DNA of 64,000 nt from an uncultured Bacteroidales bacterium (lineage in GTDB: Bacteria; Bacteroidota; Bacteroidia; Bacteroidales; UBA932), in contig CALVDO010000004.1 of NCBI GenBank assembly GCA_944326355.1, forward strand, positions 91,643 to 155,642, written 5' to 3'. The stretch's first letter is position 1, and every line of letters starts with the position of its first letter. Position numbers and translations under genes: made by a program. The notes under the pieces are model-generated. The model saw nothing but the letters and a program-made list of their open reading frames with translations. It was not told the DNA's origin and did no database searches. Below, one piece after another: positions 1 through 9,960 of the stretch.

Positions 1-3000
1 TGCTCCCTTATGCAGGACGTCTCCTCAGGACACACCTCAAGGAAGTATTCTGTGCGGTCCGTCTTGACCTCGCGGTAACCGTGAGCAGGATAAACGGAAG
101 TCGTCAGACATACACTGGCGGGCACTCCGTCCCCAGAAACGGCATATCGCCACAACGCCCCGTACAGATGTCCGGACAACTGGTTGACCGGCCTCAGAGA
201 GGCATTGCGCGGCAAAGTGGCCTTGACGAAACTCCGGTTCTCATCGCTATGTATCTCGTAGACGGCCATAATCTTATCCCCGACGGAAAGACTGTCGCCC
301 TCATGAAGCGGCACAAGCGACATCTTGCTCCCGGAGGCAGCCTCCACGTCTACGACACGCTCCACATACCACTTTGCTGTCAGGCCTATCCCGTTTCCGG
401 ACGGAAGGATGGCATCAAACGGCTTCTCCACACGCTGCCTCAACGCCACGACGGACACGTCGCCGACCGAGGCAAGTCCATCGGCCACAGACGCGACGGC
501 CTCGACAAAAGCCGGATCATCAGACCAGTTCTGCGTCTCCTTCTGCACCATCATCCACACTCTCACCCCGTCCGCGATCTCTGCCGCCTCTGCAGATCCG
601 GAGCTCTCAGCATATTCTGAAAGCAGACGGCACAGGAGCGCATGGGCATAAAGTTCGCTCTCCAGAAGCCCCCTGAACGGCATCACCGCATTAGGGAAAT
701 ACCTTCCTCCGGAACCGTGGGCCACAGCATATTCCATCAGTGACGCCATGTCACGACCGACATTACGCTCGAGCCGCTTAAGGGAGGAAGCGCTCAGGCC
801 GAGTTCCTTCGCGAGCCTGCCGTCCGAAGCGGTCAGATTCATGAGAACGGACAGCCTCCGGGCCTTGCCGAGAATCATGCCTTCCAGCGCCTCTTTACCC
901 TTGACGTCGAGGCACTTCTTCACCTGCCTGCGGAAATCCGCCTCGGCACTCCGGCCAAGAGACAGATTCAGAGGAACGGAAGGGTACATAGTCCTGACAT
1001 GGAGATACTGAGAGAGGGATAGACCGGCAAAATGCAGCCCGAAAGCATTTTCAGTCACGACAGCGGAATCAAGATAGGCCACTGCGCCGCCGATCACGCC
1101 ATTAGGGAGAAGAGAAGTGTCCAGGATGCCCCTGTCCAGCATCGCCGCGACATATTCGAGGACGACCGCCGTCACAATCGGAGACGAATCCATGCCGGAG
1201 AACCATGCGAAGCCACCATCGGCATTCACATAGTCGGCCAGCAGCGCCGCCAGCTCGAACGCGCCGCCGACAGGCTTTCCGTCCCTGCACGCCTCGACAC
1301 GGGCCGCATCCGATTCGCCGCCGGAACGCAGCTCGGCCGACAGGCACACCGAATAAAGCGCCCGCACAAGAGATATGACATCCTTCCCGTCAATCCCGAC
1401 TTTCTCCGGCAGAGCGGCCATTACCATGTCCGTAAGCGAACATTCAGACGTTTCGGCCCCATACCCCGAGACATTGACGAAGCGCCCCCTCAGGTCGGCA
1501 AGAAGAGAATCCCGGTCCATGCCGGGCAGAAGAACGGCAGAATGAGCCTCTTCGACGGTCTGGACCGACGGCTTCACAGGGACGGAGACAAAGACTCCGT
1601 CGGAATACTTCACTTCCGGGACTTCCGCCTCGGCAGAAGCATCCTTTGAGCCCGCAGAGGCTTTCGCACCGCTGAAGACAATCTTGAAGCCAAGAGAGTC
1701 GACATGTTCCGGCACATCCACCTCGAAGCGCTCCATCTCCGCACCGCCTTTGCTCACCGCAAGAGGCCTGCTCATCACTACAACGGGCGTTCTGCCCTCA
1801 TGCTCAGAGCCTTCGTAGACAGACACGGTCAGCATTCCCTCAACATCGGAATCCGAGATATTGCTCACGGAAGCCCTCATGACATACCTGTCTCCCTCAT
1901 GAAGGAACTGGGGCTCCATCACAGAGACGAGCACATCCCGAGAGACAAGCATCTCCCTGCGCAGCACGCCGTTACGCATCGATTTGTCATGAGCGAAGAG
2001 AGACACCCAATATGTCGAGGCCTTGTCCGAGGCCCTGAAAGAGAAACTCACGGTACCGTCTGGCGACGTACGGAGGAACGGCTGGAATGTCAGAGTGTTT
2101 GCGAAGTCGCTTCTTACGCTCACTTCCGAGCCCCCGGCTGCCGCAGGAGAAGGAGAAGCGGCAGCCAGATCATCAGACTTCGACATGACCGCCTCGGCTT
2201 TATCGTAAACCACTCTGCCGAGAGTTGCGCCGTCGGCCGACGCCGACTCTTCTGACGCAATGCCATTGACAGGTTCACTCAACAGATAATGGCCGCCATA
2301 CGAGAATCTGCGCCCGTCTCCGCCAACAGAGCCGTCGGAAGTGCCGATGTAGACCGTAGGTACACGCATTTCCTCCGGGAAGACGATTCTGCGCCACTCG
2401 TTCGGCATGATGTCCTCCGTGCTCCTGTCAAACACCGAGGCAAGCACCTCAGTCTCAGGCAGAGCCTTCACCTCAAAAGTGCATTCCTGTCCCGGAGAAG
2501 TCCTGTCGACGAAAGAGGAGAACTCCAGCGGCATGAGCGACTTCTTCTCCTGACGCTCATACACATGGCTGAAGCGGCAGGTCCTTCCGTCCCTGAAATA
2601 AAGCGCCTCAAGCCGCACCTTGTCCGGATAATCTTCCCTAAATCCATATCTAAGAACCCTGAGCGAACCGTCCGCGCCGCGCTTTCCGTCAAGATGCACC
2701 AGCTCGGAGCGGAGCAGCCTCGAATCCATGCCCCAGAGCTCGACAGACACCCACACCGGACCATCAGAAGCGCCGACGAGAAGAGCGATGTCATCCTCTG
2801 AATCAATCACTTTGAATACGCTCTCGACTTCAGTTCCGAGCTTCCCGTCAGCCTCGCTGATCTTAAAGAAGGAGTGGCTGCACTTCGCCGTCACTGACGA
2901 GTCGCGTCCCTCAGCAGAAACATAGCTCATACTGCACTCCGCCTCGAGAATATACTCTCCCGAAGGCATCCCGGACAGGTCCAGGCTGACAATCTCGTCC

Positions 3001-5520
3001 GGTGAAGCCGTGCCAGAAGAGACAGTCTCACCGTCCCTTGTCACGGAATAGACTATCTCACAGCCGCGTACCGTTCTGCTCCACGCATTTCTAAGCGAAA
3101 AGCTCCACTGCGCGACATCAGACTTCACAAGCGACTCTCCGCGCATGAGTCCGGTCCTCGTCACAAGGCCGTCGGCAGCATCGGCCGGCACCACGGAGAG
3201 AGAAAGCGCATACGAGGCGATGACACTCTGAGAGAGCTCGCAGGTCTCCCCAGTCGCATCCGTGACCGTCACCTTAACCTGATAATATCCATAGCTGTCC
3301 GACCTGTCTCCCGCCTTGAAGGCGAATGAGAAGCGTCCGTCAGAATCGACTGCGGGGAAGCCAGAGGCCACAATATCAGAATATTCAGTGACGGAATATG
3401 ACACCGACGCCCCGGCCAGGCTGTGGCCTGAATAGCTTGTGATCTTTCCCGTGATCTTCACGCTGTCTCCCGGGAATACGACATCCTCCAGAGGATCAAA
3501 CGAAAGGCTGAACGTCGGCAGCACGAAATCGTCCACCCTCAAATACGCAGCCCCGGAACCGGAAGCCGCGCCATCGACAGCCGCCTCGATCCGGTACATT
3601 CCGTTCTTTCCGTCGGACGGCAGAGCGAAACTTCCCGCTGTCGAGCCGAAGTCATTTGTGCGCAGACGGCACACCTCAACGACATTCCCGTCCGGGTCCA
3701 GCAGCCTGACGGCCACATCCGCGCCGGCTACACAAGCCGCATCCGCATCCTCACGGCCTTCCGTGCAGAACACGCCCTTGAAGCGTACGGTGTCTCCCGG
3801 AGAGAAGGCCAACCTGTCCAGATATACCGAGCACAGAATCCCGGATGTCGAGGCTGGAGAAACGTCAGGCGCAGCCCATCCGAAATTAATGTCCTGAGAC
3901 CTCACGAAACGTCCCGACTCATCGGCAGCCGAACACCTTAGCCGCAGCCTATAGAGACTGTCACCGTATTCTGCGGCCAGATCTCTTTCAAGCCGTTCAT
4001 AACCCGCGAAGTCGATGTCCTTCACCGAATGCACGAGCCGGCCTCGGTCATATACCTCTATCGCAGCGTTCCTCAGCGGCTCTCCCGTCACAGCGTCCGC
4101 AGCGAAGACCCCCAGGCCCGCTCCGGAGACCGAGCCCGGACCTGCATATCTATATGCGGCCGACACCGATCTCCAGCGGTAGTCGGCCGCATCAGTGACT
4201 TTTCCGGAAAATATCACGATCGTATAGTCCCCGTCGTCAACGGCAGGGAGAGACACATTCAGCGTATCCGGGACATAAAAGCTGCCGACTTCATTCACAA
4301 GCGGAGTCTCAAAGACGGTCTCCCTGTCCTTCACCAGACGGAATGTGGCCTTGTCCAGATTTCTGAGCTTCACCTTCACAGTGTCTCCGCTCCATTCGTG
4401 CGAAATCTCCTTCGCGTCAAGAGTCTTCATCAGCGAAGCGACCTCAGCGCAGCCTTCTGCCACAATCTTTTCCGCCCCTCTGAATGACGCACGCCAGGAC
4501 TCAAAGGCGGCGCAGTCCGCTCTCAGGACCCTGTACATTTCAGACAGCTCCTCCCTTTCCTGACCGGGGTCACAAGATCCGTCGCCGCCTTCAGTGTCCT
4601 CCGGAGTCAAAAGTGATCTGCTGCCGGGAATCCCGTAGAGCAGGTCGTTGCACTCATTGAACCGGATCATCAGCAGATCCTGCCGCGCATACAGGGCAAT
4701 CGCCTTTCCCTCGTATTTCGAGGCAAACTCCACCAGCCTCTTCTTCTTCAAGGCCGCAGCATCCGCCCCGCCGGCCTCAGGAGCTTTCGCAGCCCTGTCA
4801 TAATCGAAGTGACGCACTCCGAGAAGTTCGAGATAAGCTCCTGACGGATAAGCATCTCCAAGGTATTCTGCAAGAACTGAGCGCACGCGGTTCCAGTCGT
4901 CCGAGCCATAACCCAGGCCCGAAAGCAGGGACCACATCACATATTCATAGTCATTGGACATTCCGCTGATGACGAAATCCGGCAGGGAGGAATATCCGTA
5001 AAGGCTCATTTTCTGAGCGGACCCGCGGGAATAAAACGCGGCCGAACGCGACGCCTTCAGGACCGGGGCCTGAGCCTCAGCAAATCTCAGGACCGAATCC
5101 ACATCCGAAATCTGAGAATAATTCAGACAATAGGCGACCAGCGGATCTCCAAATTCCAGAGCCTCCTCCGCCATACGCCTGCTCAGCGGATCGTTCTGCT
5201 TCCAGTCGCGCCTGACCGCAATCGTCCTGTACTGAATCCACGCGTCGCAGTAGTCCCATGCCAGATGCCGGCTCTTCGCCTCGGAAATCACCTTCTCCAG
5301 AGAAGAGAGCGCCGCCTGCGGACGGTCCTCACCGACAGCTCTGTCCACTGTCTTCCATAGTTTCACAAGGACATGTCCCTCTGCATCAGTCTTTTCCGGC
5401 TTCTGCCCGGCTCCACCCTCTGACAGCGCCGAAAAACCCACGGCCCCTGCCGTTCCGGCGATGCCTACCGCACCCGCCATCAAGATGATCGCCGACTTGA
5501 ATTTCGCAATAAAGCCCATA
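1..5520 (-). CDS. Alpha-2-macroglobulin family protein (C-terminus outside window)
   Basis: The frame stays open for 1,840 codons from an ATG at 5520 to the window edge, so the C-terminus is missing. The N-terminus carries one hydrophobic segment (about residues 8-35) with no lipobox cysteine, so the protein is probably secreted or anchored in a membrane facing the periplasm. A helical N-terminal region is followed by many beta-rich MG-type domains; a PGD motif followed by a V-x-F-K-G-type strand recurs in them. An A2M-type domain lies near residue 1143 (TFQPFLRT then SFSFRAS). Bacterial relatives are thought to trap attacking proteases. At the expected thioester site (about residues 1345-1355) the sequence reads GYGAETSEC rather than GCxEQ, so the Cys-Gln thioester appears absent. 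folC lies 62 bp upstream on the same strand. Family assignment is firm; the physiological role is inferred. Confidence 0.82.
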
Positions 5521-5582
5521 TCTCTCATATATTATATATTGTCATTTTCCGTTTCCTCATGCCGAGACGCCTTCTCTGGAAG

Positions 5583-7082
5583 TCAGGCCCCAGCTCCGAG
5601 AAAGGCCATCGCCTCCGACACGACATAAGTGCTCCCGCCCACATAAATCAGCGGTGCAGCTCCGTCTGCCGCCCCGGACCGCCTATCCCGCATCCCGGAG
5701 ACAACATCCAGCGCCAGCCGCATGGCCTCCGGAACGGTGCCGGCCGAAAGGACCGTGTCTGACCGGACCGGCCGATACGCCTCAAATTTTTCTTTCAGAA
5801 TCTTTGCCGGACAGGCTCTTCGCCCTTCCGCGCTCGTAAATATCAGCGTCGCACCCGACGGAATCAGAGGAAAGACCGACTCGTAGTCCTTGTCTGCCAC
5901 AGAGCCGTAGACAATCACAAGCGGATCGGCCTCTCCCGAAGCCAGCATGTCGGCAAGACGGGCAAAATTGTATTTCAGACCGTGGGCGTTGTGCCCTATG
6001 TCGCAGATTATGCGCGGGTCTTCCGAAACGAGCTCCCATCTGCCGTGCAGCCCCGTCCATGACGCCGCATGGACAATCGCGTTCTCCACGGCATCCTGTT
6101 CCAGAGTCCACTTCCGGCGCAAGACGTCGACTGCCGCAAGAACGGTCCTGAGATTGCGGATCTGGTATGAACCCTGCAGATCCATCGACGCGAGAAGATC
6201 GCCATGCCTCTCCCATCCCGAAGGGACGGTCTTGTCGGCGAAAGTCAGCAGGCCCATGATTCTTTGCGACTTTCCCATGTAAGTCGGATCCGACGAATTG
6301 GAATACAGAACCTTGCGTCCGAACACCGGATCAGTCTCCGGATCGCTCTCCCCCACTACCGCCGGGACTCCGGGCTTGATGATGCCCGCCTTTTCAAAGG
6401 CGATTTCCGGAAGCGTGCCGCCGAGCATGTCGCAGTGGTCGAGCCCTATATTTGTAATTATGCTGAGCACCGGAGTGACGACGTTGGTGCTGTCCAGACG
6501 GCCTCCGAGCCCTGTCTCTATCACGGCCACATCCACTTTCTTCCCGGCGAACCAGTCGAATGCCATCGAAGTGGTTATCTCGAAAAAGGAAAGGTCAAGA
6601 TGGTCAAAAGTCTCCCTCCATCTGCAGACGAAGTCCCACACTTCCCGCTTACTTATGAGCGACATGTCCGGAGGCATCCCTGCCGAAGCGCCCCGACCGT
6701 CCACGATACGCATTCTCTCCCTGAAGTCCAGGATATGCGGAGAGGTGTAGAGGCCCACACGCAGGCCGGAAGACGCAAGGACAGCCGCAAGCATACTGCA
6801 CACAGACCCCTTGCCGTTGGTGCCGGCGACATGAACGCATGGGTATTTCTCATGCGGACGCCCGTTGAGACTGTCAAAAAACTCCATGCCCGCAAGACCG
6901 GGCTTATATGCCGAGGCCCCGTCTCTCTGAAATGACGGGAATCTCACGAAAAGCCTCGAGATCATCTCTTCATACCCGGCCTCGGAGAACTCGTCCCCTG
7001 CCGCCCCGCTCCCGTCCGGCGAGGACACAGGCGCCTCTTCTTTCAAGTCAAAGCCTTCTTTCATGTCAACAAGTCTATACAA
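5583..7082 (-). CDS. folC: Bifunctional folylpolyglutamate synthase / dihydrofolate synthase
   Basis: This Mur-ligase-family enzyme adds glutamate to dihydropteroate and to reduced folates in the cytoplasm. The ATP-binding loop VAGTNGKGS is followed by the family signature GLYTSPH, then DHCDMLGG and FEKAGIIKPGVP around the middle of the protein, and DIGHNAHG in the C-terminal domain. At 499 aa it is longer than the usual 420-440 aa. The excess is an acidic, low-complexity N-terminal stretch of about 38 residues before EEMISRLFVRFPSFQR, where homologs normally begin. The ATG at 6965 (residue 40) is therefore a possible alternative start. A TAnnTTTG-like -7 box (TAAATTTG, minus strand, 7120-7127) lies about 40 bp upstream of the long start. 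The next gene is divergent. Confidence 0.93.
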   Translation of the reverse strand: MYRLVDMKEGFDLKEEAPVSSPDGSGAAGDEFSEAGYEEMISRLFVRFPSFQRDGASAYKPGLAGMEFFDSLNGRPHEKYPCVHVAGTNGKGSVCSMLAAVLASSGLRVGLYTSPHILDFRERMRIVDGRGASAGMPPDMSLISKREVWDFVCRWRETFDHLDLSFFEITTSMAFDWFAGKKVDVAVIETGLGGRLDSTNVVTPVLSIITNIGLDHCDMLGGTLPEIAFEKAGIIKPGVPAVVGESDPETDPVFGRKVLYSNSSDPTYMGKSQRIMGLLTFADKTVPSGWERHGDLLASMDLQGSYQIRNLRTVLAAVDVLRRKWTLEQDAVENAIVHAASWTGLHGRWELVSEDPRIICDIGHNAHGLKYNFARLADMLASGEADPLVIVYGSVADKDYESVFPLIPSGATLIFTSAEGRRACPAKILKEKFEAYRPVRSDTVLSAGTVPEAMRLALDVVSGMRDRRSGAADGAAPLIYVGGSTYVVSEAMAFLGAGA

Positions 7083-7156
7083 TCATGCGGGATTGCTCCC
7101 GAAACATTTGAACTGACGCCAAATTTAACTAAATTTACCGGGTATAATGGAATTTT

Positions 7157-8371
7157 ATGAAGGAGAATTCAGCCGCTTTATATTCTGAGTACATCATTGA
7201 CGGGATGAGGATGGACGAGACACCGGCTCAGATGCTCGGCGAGTGCATGGCCAGAGACTGTTCCGAAGAGAGTACGCGCAAGTCCGCGCCGGCAGGACAG
7301 ATCATCGACGAGAGCAGGGATCCGACTCCGGGGCAGACAGTCCCCGACGAGGCGGAGACAGACAGCTATCTGCAGAAGATCCTCGCGCTGAACAAAAAGG
7401 AGCGCGGATTTCTCCTCACCTGCCCGGACTTCTTCACAAGACTGAAGACAGCGTCAGCCGTCATCGACTGCCTATGGCTCGAAGGCCATTTCCGCCTTGA
7501 GAACATCACGATGGACGCAAGATGGGAATGGGACTCCGCACCGGTCGGCAACATGACCGCGTTCTACGCTTCCGCCCGGGCGCTGAGCGAGTATGCTTAC
7601 GACCTCGGCGTCACTCTTTCCGGCTTCGGATTCAGCGACTTGGCCGCAGAGCCGCGCACGGAGAGACCGGATGGCGGCAATGGAGCTGAGGAGTGTCTGC
7701 TGAAGCTCCGCGTGACAGGCGCATGCGACAGAAGCGTTCCCGATCCGGAAGAAGAAGACCTTGAGACAGGAAAGGACGCAGCGATCCCGCACCGCAACGG
7801 CATCCGTCTCGAAATGAGACGCAGATGCGCAGACACTGCCGTCGCGGATCCGAAAAGCCGCCTCCTCTACATCCCTTTCGACACATGCCGACACAGGCTC
7901 GGAGGCTCGCTCCTCGAACAGGTCACAGGACCGCTGGGGGATCCGACGCCGGAAATACGCGACCCCGACTACTTCATGGACTGCTTCGAAGTCTTGAGGG
8001 AACTGGCCGAGGACGGCATCATCGCCGCCGGAGTCACCGTATCTGACGGGGGCCTGCTAACGGCTGCGTCAAAGATGTGCTCGGAGACCGGAGCTGACCT
8101 TGACATCAGCGGCATAATGTCTTCCTATATGGAAAAAGACATGATCAAAATCCTCTTTGCCGAGATTCCCGGCGTCATAATCCAGATACGGGGCGCGGAC
8201 TTCGATTATGTGGACTCCCAGCTGCTGCTTCAGGACATAGCCTACTACCCCATAGGAAGCCCATGCACGAAGGACGCGAAGGTGACGGCCGGCAAGACGT
8301 CAAGACAGGGAGTCGCCGGAATCCTCGCCGCCCTGATGTACGGACAGGGACCGTCAGAGGGAGAGGACTGA
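7157..8371 (+). CDS. Free-standing PurL C-half-derived protein, probable pseudoenzyme
   Basis: The 404 aa product resembles part of phosphoribosylformylglycinamidine synthase (PurL) of the Bacteroidetes, from memory of that family. Residues about 125-155 look like the segment around DARLYxAVKALSDF. Residues about 240-345 match closely: RLGGSLLEQ, DPDYFMDCFEVLREL, GVTVSDGGLLTA, then MIKILFAEIPGVIIQI. The N-terminal FGAM-synthase half and the C-terminal glutaminase domain are both absent. PurL motifs are altered: the TGKDS region reads LSGFGFSDL, and GHDISAGG reads GVTVSDGG, losing the His. The middle is an acidic, poorly conserved linker. The frame is intact and codon use matches the neighbours, so it is not an obvious pseudogene. 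It sits between divergent folC and phoH. Catalysis is unlikely; a binding or regulatory role is speculation. Confidence 0.7.
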   Translation: MKENSAALYSEYIIDGMRMDETPAQMLGECMARDCSEESTRKSAPAGQIIDESRDPTPGQTVPDEAETDSYLQKILALNKKERGFLLTCPDFFTRLKTASAVIDCLWLEGHFRLENITMDARWEWDSAPVGNMTAFYASARALSEYAYDLGVTLSGFGFSDLAAEPRTERPDGGNGAEECLLKLRVTGACDRSVPDPEEEDLETGKDAAIPHRNGIRLEMRRRCADTAVADPKSRLLYIPFDTCRHRLGGSLLEQVTGPLGDPTPEIRDPDYFMDCFEVLRELAEDGIIAAGVTVSDGGLLTAASKMCSETGADLDISGIMSSYMEKDMIKILFAEIPGVIIQIRGADFDYVDSQLLLQDIAYYPIGSPCTKDAKVTAGKTSRQGVAGILAALMYGQGPSEGED

Positions 8372-8419
8372 AGCCGGCATGACTTGGGAAATGACACTGA
8401 ACAGATAATAGCCACAGCA

Positions 8420-9802
8420 ATGAAAAGGAACGACGGATCATCAGTTGGAAGTCATGGAGGCAAGCTTCCCAAGATATTTGTCCTCGACACCAACATCATT
8501 CTGCATGACCACAAGGCCATACACCACTTTCAGGAGAACGACATCGTGATCCCTATCACGGTTCTGGAGGAGCTCGACAAATTCAAGAAAGGGCACGAAG
8601 CCCTCAACTTCAACGCGAGGGAATTCATGCGCGAGATTGACAAGCTCTCAGAAGACAGCAACTTCAGCCGCGACGGGGCGTCCCTCGGCAGACACAGGGG
8701 CAATCTGCGCGTCGAGCTCAGCCACCCGTTCCCGGAGGCCCTCAAAGGCTGCTTCCAGGACGACATCCCGGACCACCGCATCCTGTCGACCGCCATCTGG
8801 GTCAAGGAACAGAATCCGGACAGATTCGTGGCCCTCGTCACGAAAGACGTCAACCTGAGGATGAAGGCAAAGGCCGTGGGCATGGAGGCGCAGGACTACC
8901 TCACCGACAGAGTGGAGGAATCCCGTCTGGAATACACGCGCAACGAGGTGATAGTCAAGGAAGACCTGCCTCAGGAAAAGATCCAGAGCCTCGCATACGG
9001 ACAGGGAGGCATCCCTTACAGGGACGTGAGCGACGAAGAGCCGATGCCTAACCAGCTGTACCAGTTCAGATGGGAGAAGGGCGCGGACTCGTTCGTCACC
9101 TGCGCGAGGTACGACTGCCGCCAGAAGAGGATCATCCTCGTCAAGGTAAGGCACGCGTGCGGAATATCGCCGAGAAACGACGAGCAGAAGTTCGCCCTCG
9201 ACGCCTGCCTCAACCCGGACATTAAGCTCGTCTCCCTGACAGGAGGAGCAGGCACGGGAAAGACCCTGATCGCCCTCGCCGCAGCCCTTGAACAGGAGCA
9301 CGACTACGACCAGATCATTCTGACCAGGCCGACGATAACCCTCGGCAATCAGGACATAGGCTTCCTTCCGGGCGACCAGAAAAGCAAGATGGGGCCGTTC
9401 GTACAGCCTCTGCTGGACAACCTCAACGTCATCCGCAACTGCTTCAGGCCGGGCAGCCGGCAGGTGCAGAAGATAGACGCAATGCTCAAGGAGGAGAAGC
9501 TGCTCATATCGCCCCTCGCCTACATCAGGGGACGAAGCCTCGGAAAGGTGTACTTCATCATCGACGAGGCGCAGAACCTCACCCCGCACGAGACCAAGAC
9601 CATAATCACCCGTGCCGGAGAGGGGACGAAGATGGTGTTCACTGGCGACATCTTCCAGATAGACCAGCCATATCTCGACATGTATTCCAACGGGCTCACG
9701 CATCTCGGGGAAAAGATGGCGGGACAGCCGCTGTTCGAGCACATAAACCTCAGAAAAGGCGAGAGAAGCGAGCTCTCCGACATTGCGAGCCGCCTGCTCT
9801 GA
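8420..9802 (+). CDS. PIN domain-PhoH family ATPase
   Basis: The protein has two domains. An N-terminal PIN-type nuclease domain (about residues 15-165) begins with IFVLDTNIILHD and has the acidic pattern of that fold (VLEELDKFK, then TKDVNLRMKA). A C-terminal PhoH-like P-loop ATPase (about residues 240-455) carries GGAGTGKT as Walker A and FIIDEAQN as Walker B. Relatives are linked to RNA metabolism; no specific substrate can be read here. The frame is also open from a TTG at 8384, 13 bp after the preceding stop. I chose the ATG at 8420 because homologs have only a short extension before the PIN domain. The 48 bp spacing or less suggests co-transcription with the upstream PurL-like gene. Confidence 0.9.
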   Translation: MKRNDGSSVGSHGGKLPKIFVLDTNIILHDHKAIHHFQENDIVIPITVLEELDKFKKGHEALNFNAREFMREIDKLSEDSNFSRDGASLGRHRGNLRVELSHPFPEALKGCFQDDIPDHRILSTAIWVKEQNPDRFVALVTKDVNLRMKAKAVGMEAQDYLTDRVEESRLEYTRNEVIVKEDLPQEKIQSLAYGQGGIPYRDVSDEEPMPNQLYQFRWEKGADSFVTCARYDCRQKRIILVKVRHACGISPRNDEQKFALDACLNPDIKLVSLTGGAGTGKTLIALAAALEQEHDYDQIILTRPTITLGNQDIGFLPGDQKSKMGPFVQPLLDNLNVIRNCFRPGSRQVQKIDAMLKEEKLLISPLAYIRGRSLGKVYFIIDEAQNLTPHETKTIITRAGEGTKMVFTGDIFQIDQPYLDMYSNGLTHLGEKMAGQPLFEHINLRKGERSELSDIASRLL

Positions 9803-9960
9803 TGTCCCCATGGAAAAACATTTGCGGCAGAGGGCAGATAAATTTTCCCAATCTGATTATTTTTACTAATTTAGCGCGGATTTAATTAAACATTGACAGG
9901 AATATCCCCGATTTTAAGAAAGAATCAATCGATCACATAAAATAACTTGTTTCATACATT

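Noticed and set aside
7108..7148. TTGAAC ... TATAAT pair resembling a sigma-70 promoter before the PurL-like gene
   Set aside because: The spacing is 29 bp, far from 16-18, and Bacteroidetes use a different promoter pattern.
8648..9811. Open frame of 387 codons on the minus strand
   Set aside because: It is antisense to phoH, whose PIN and P-loop motifs are clear.
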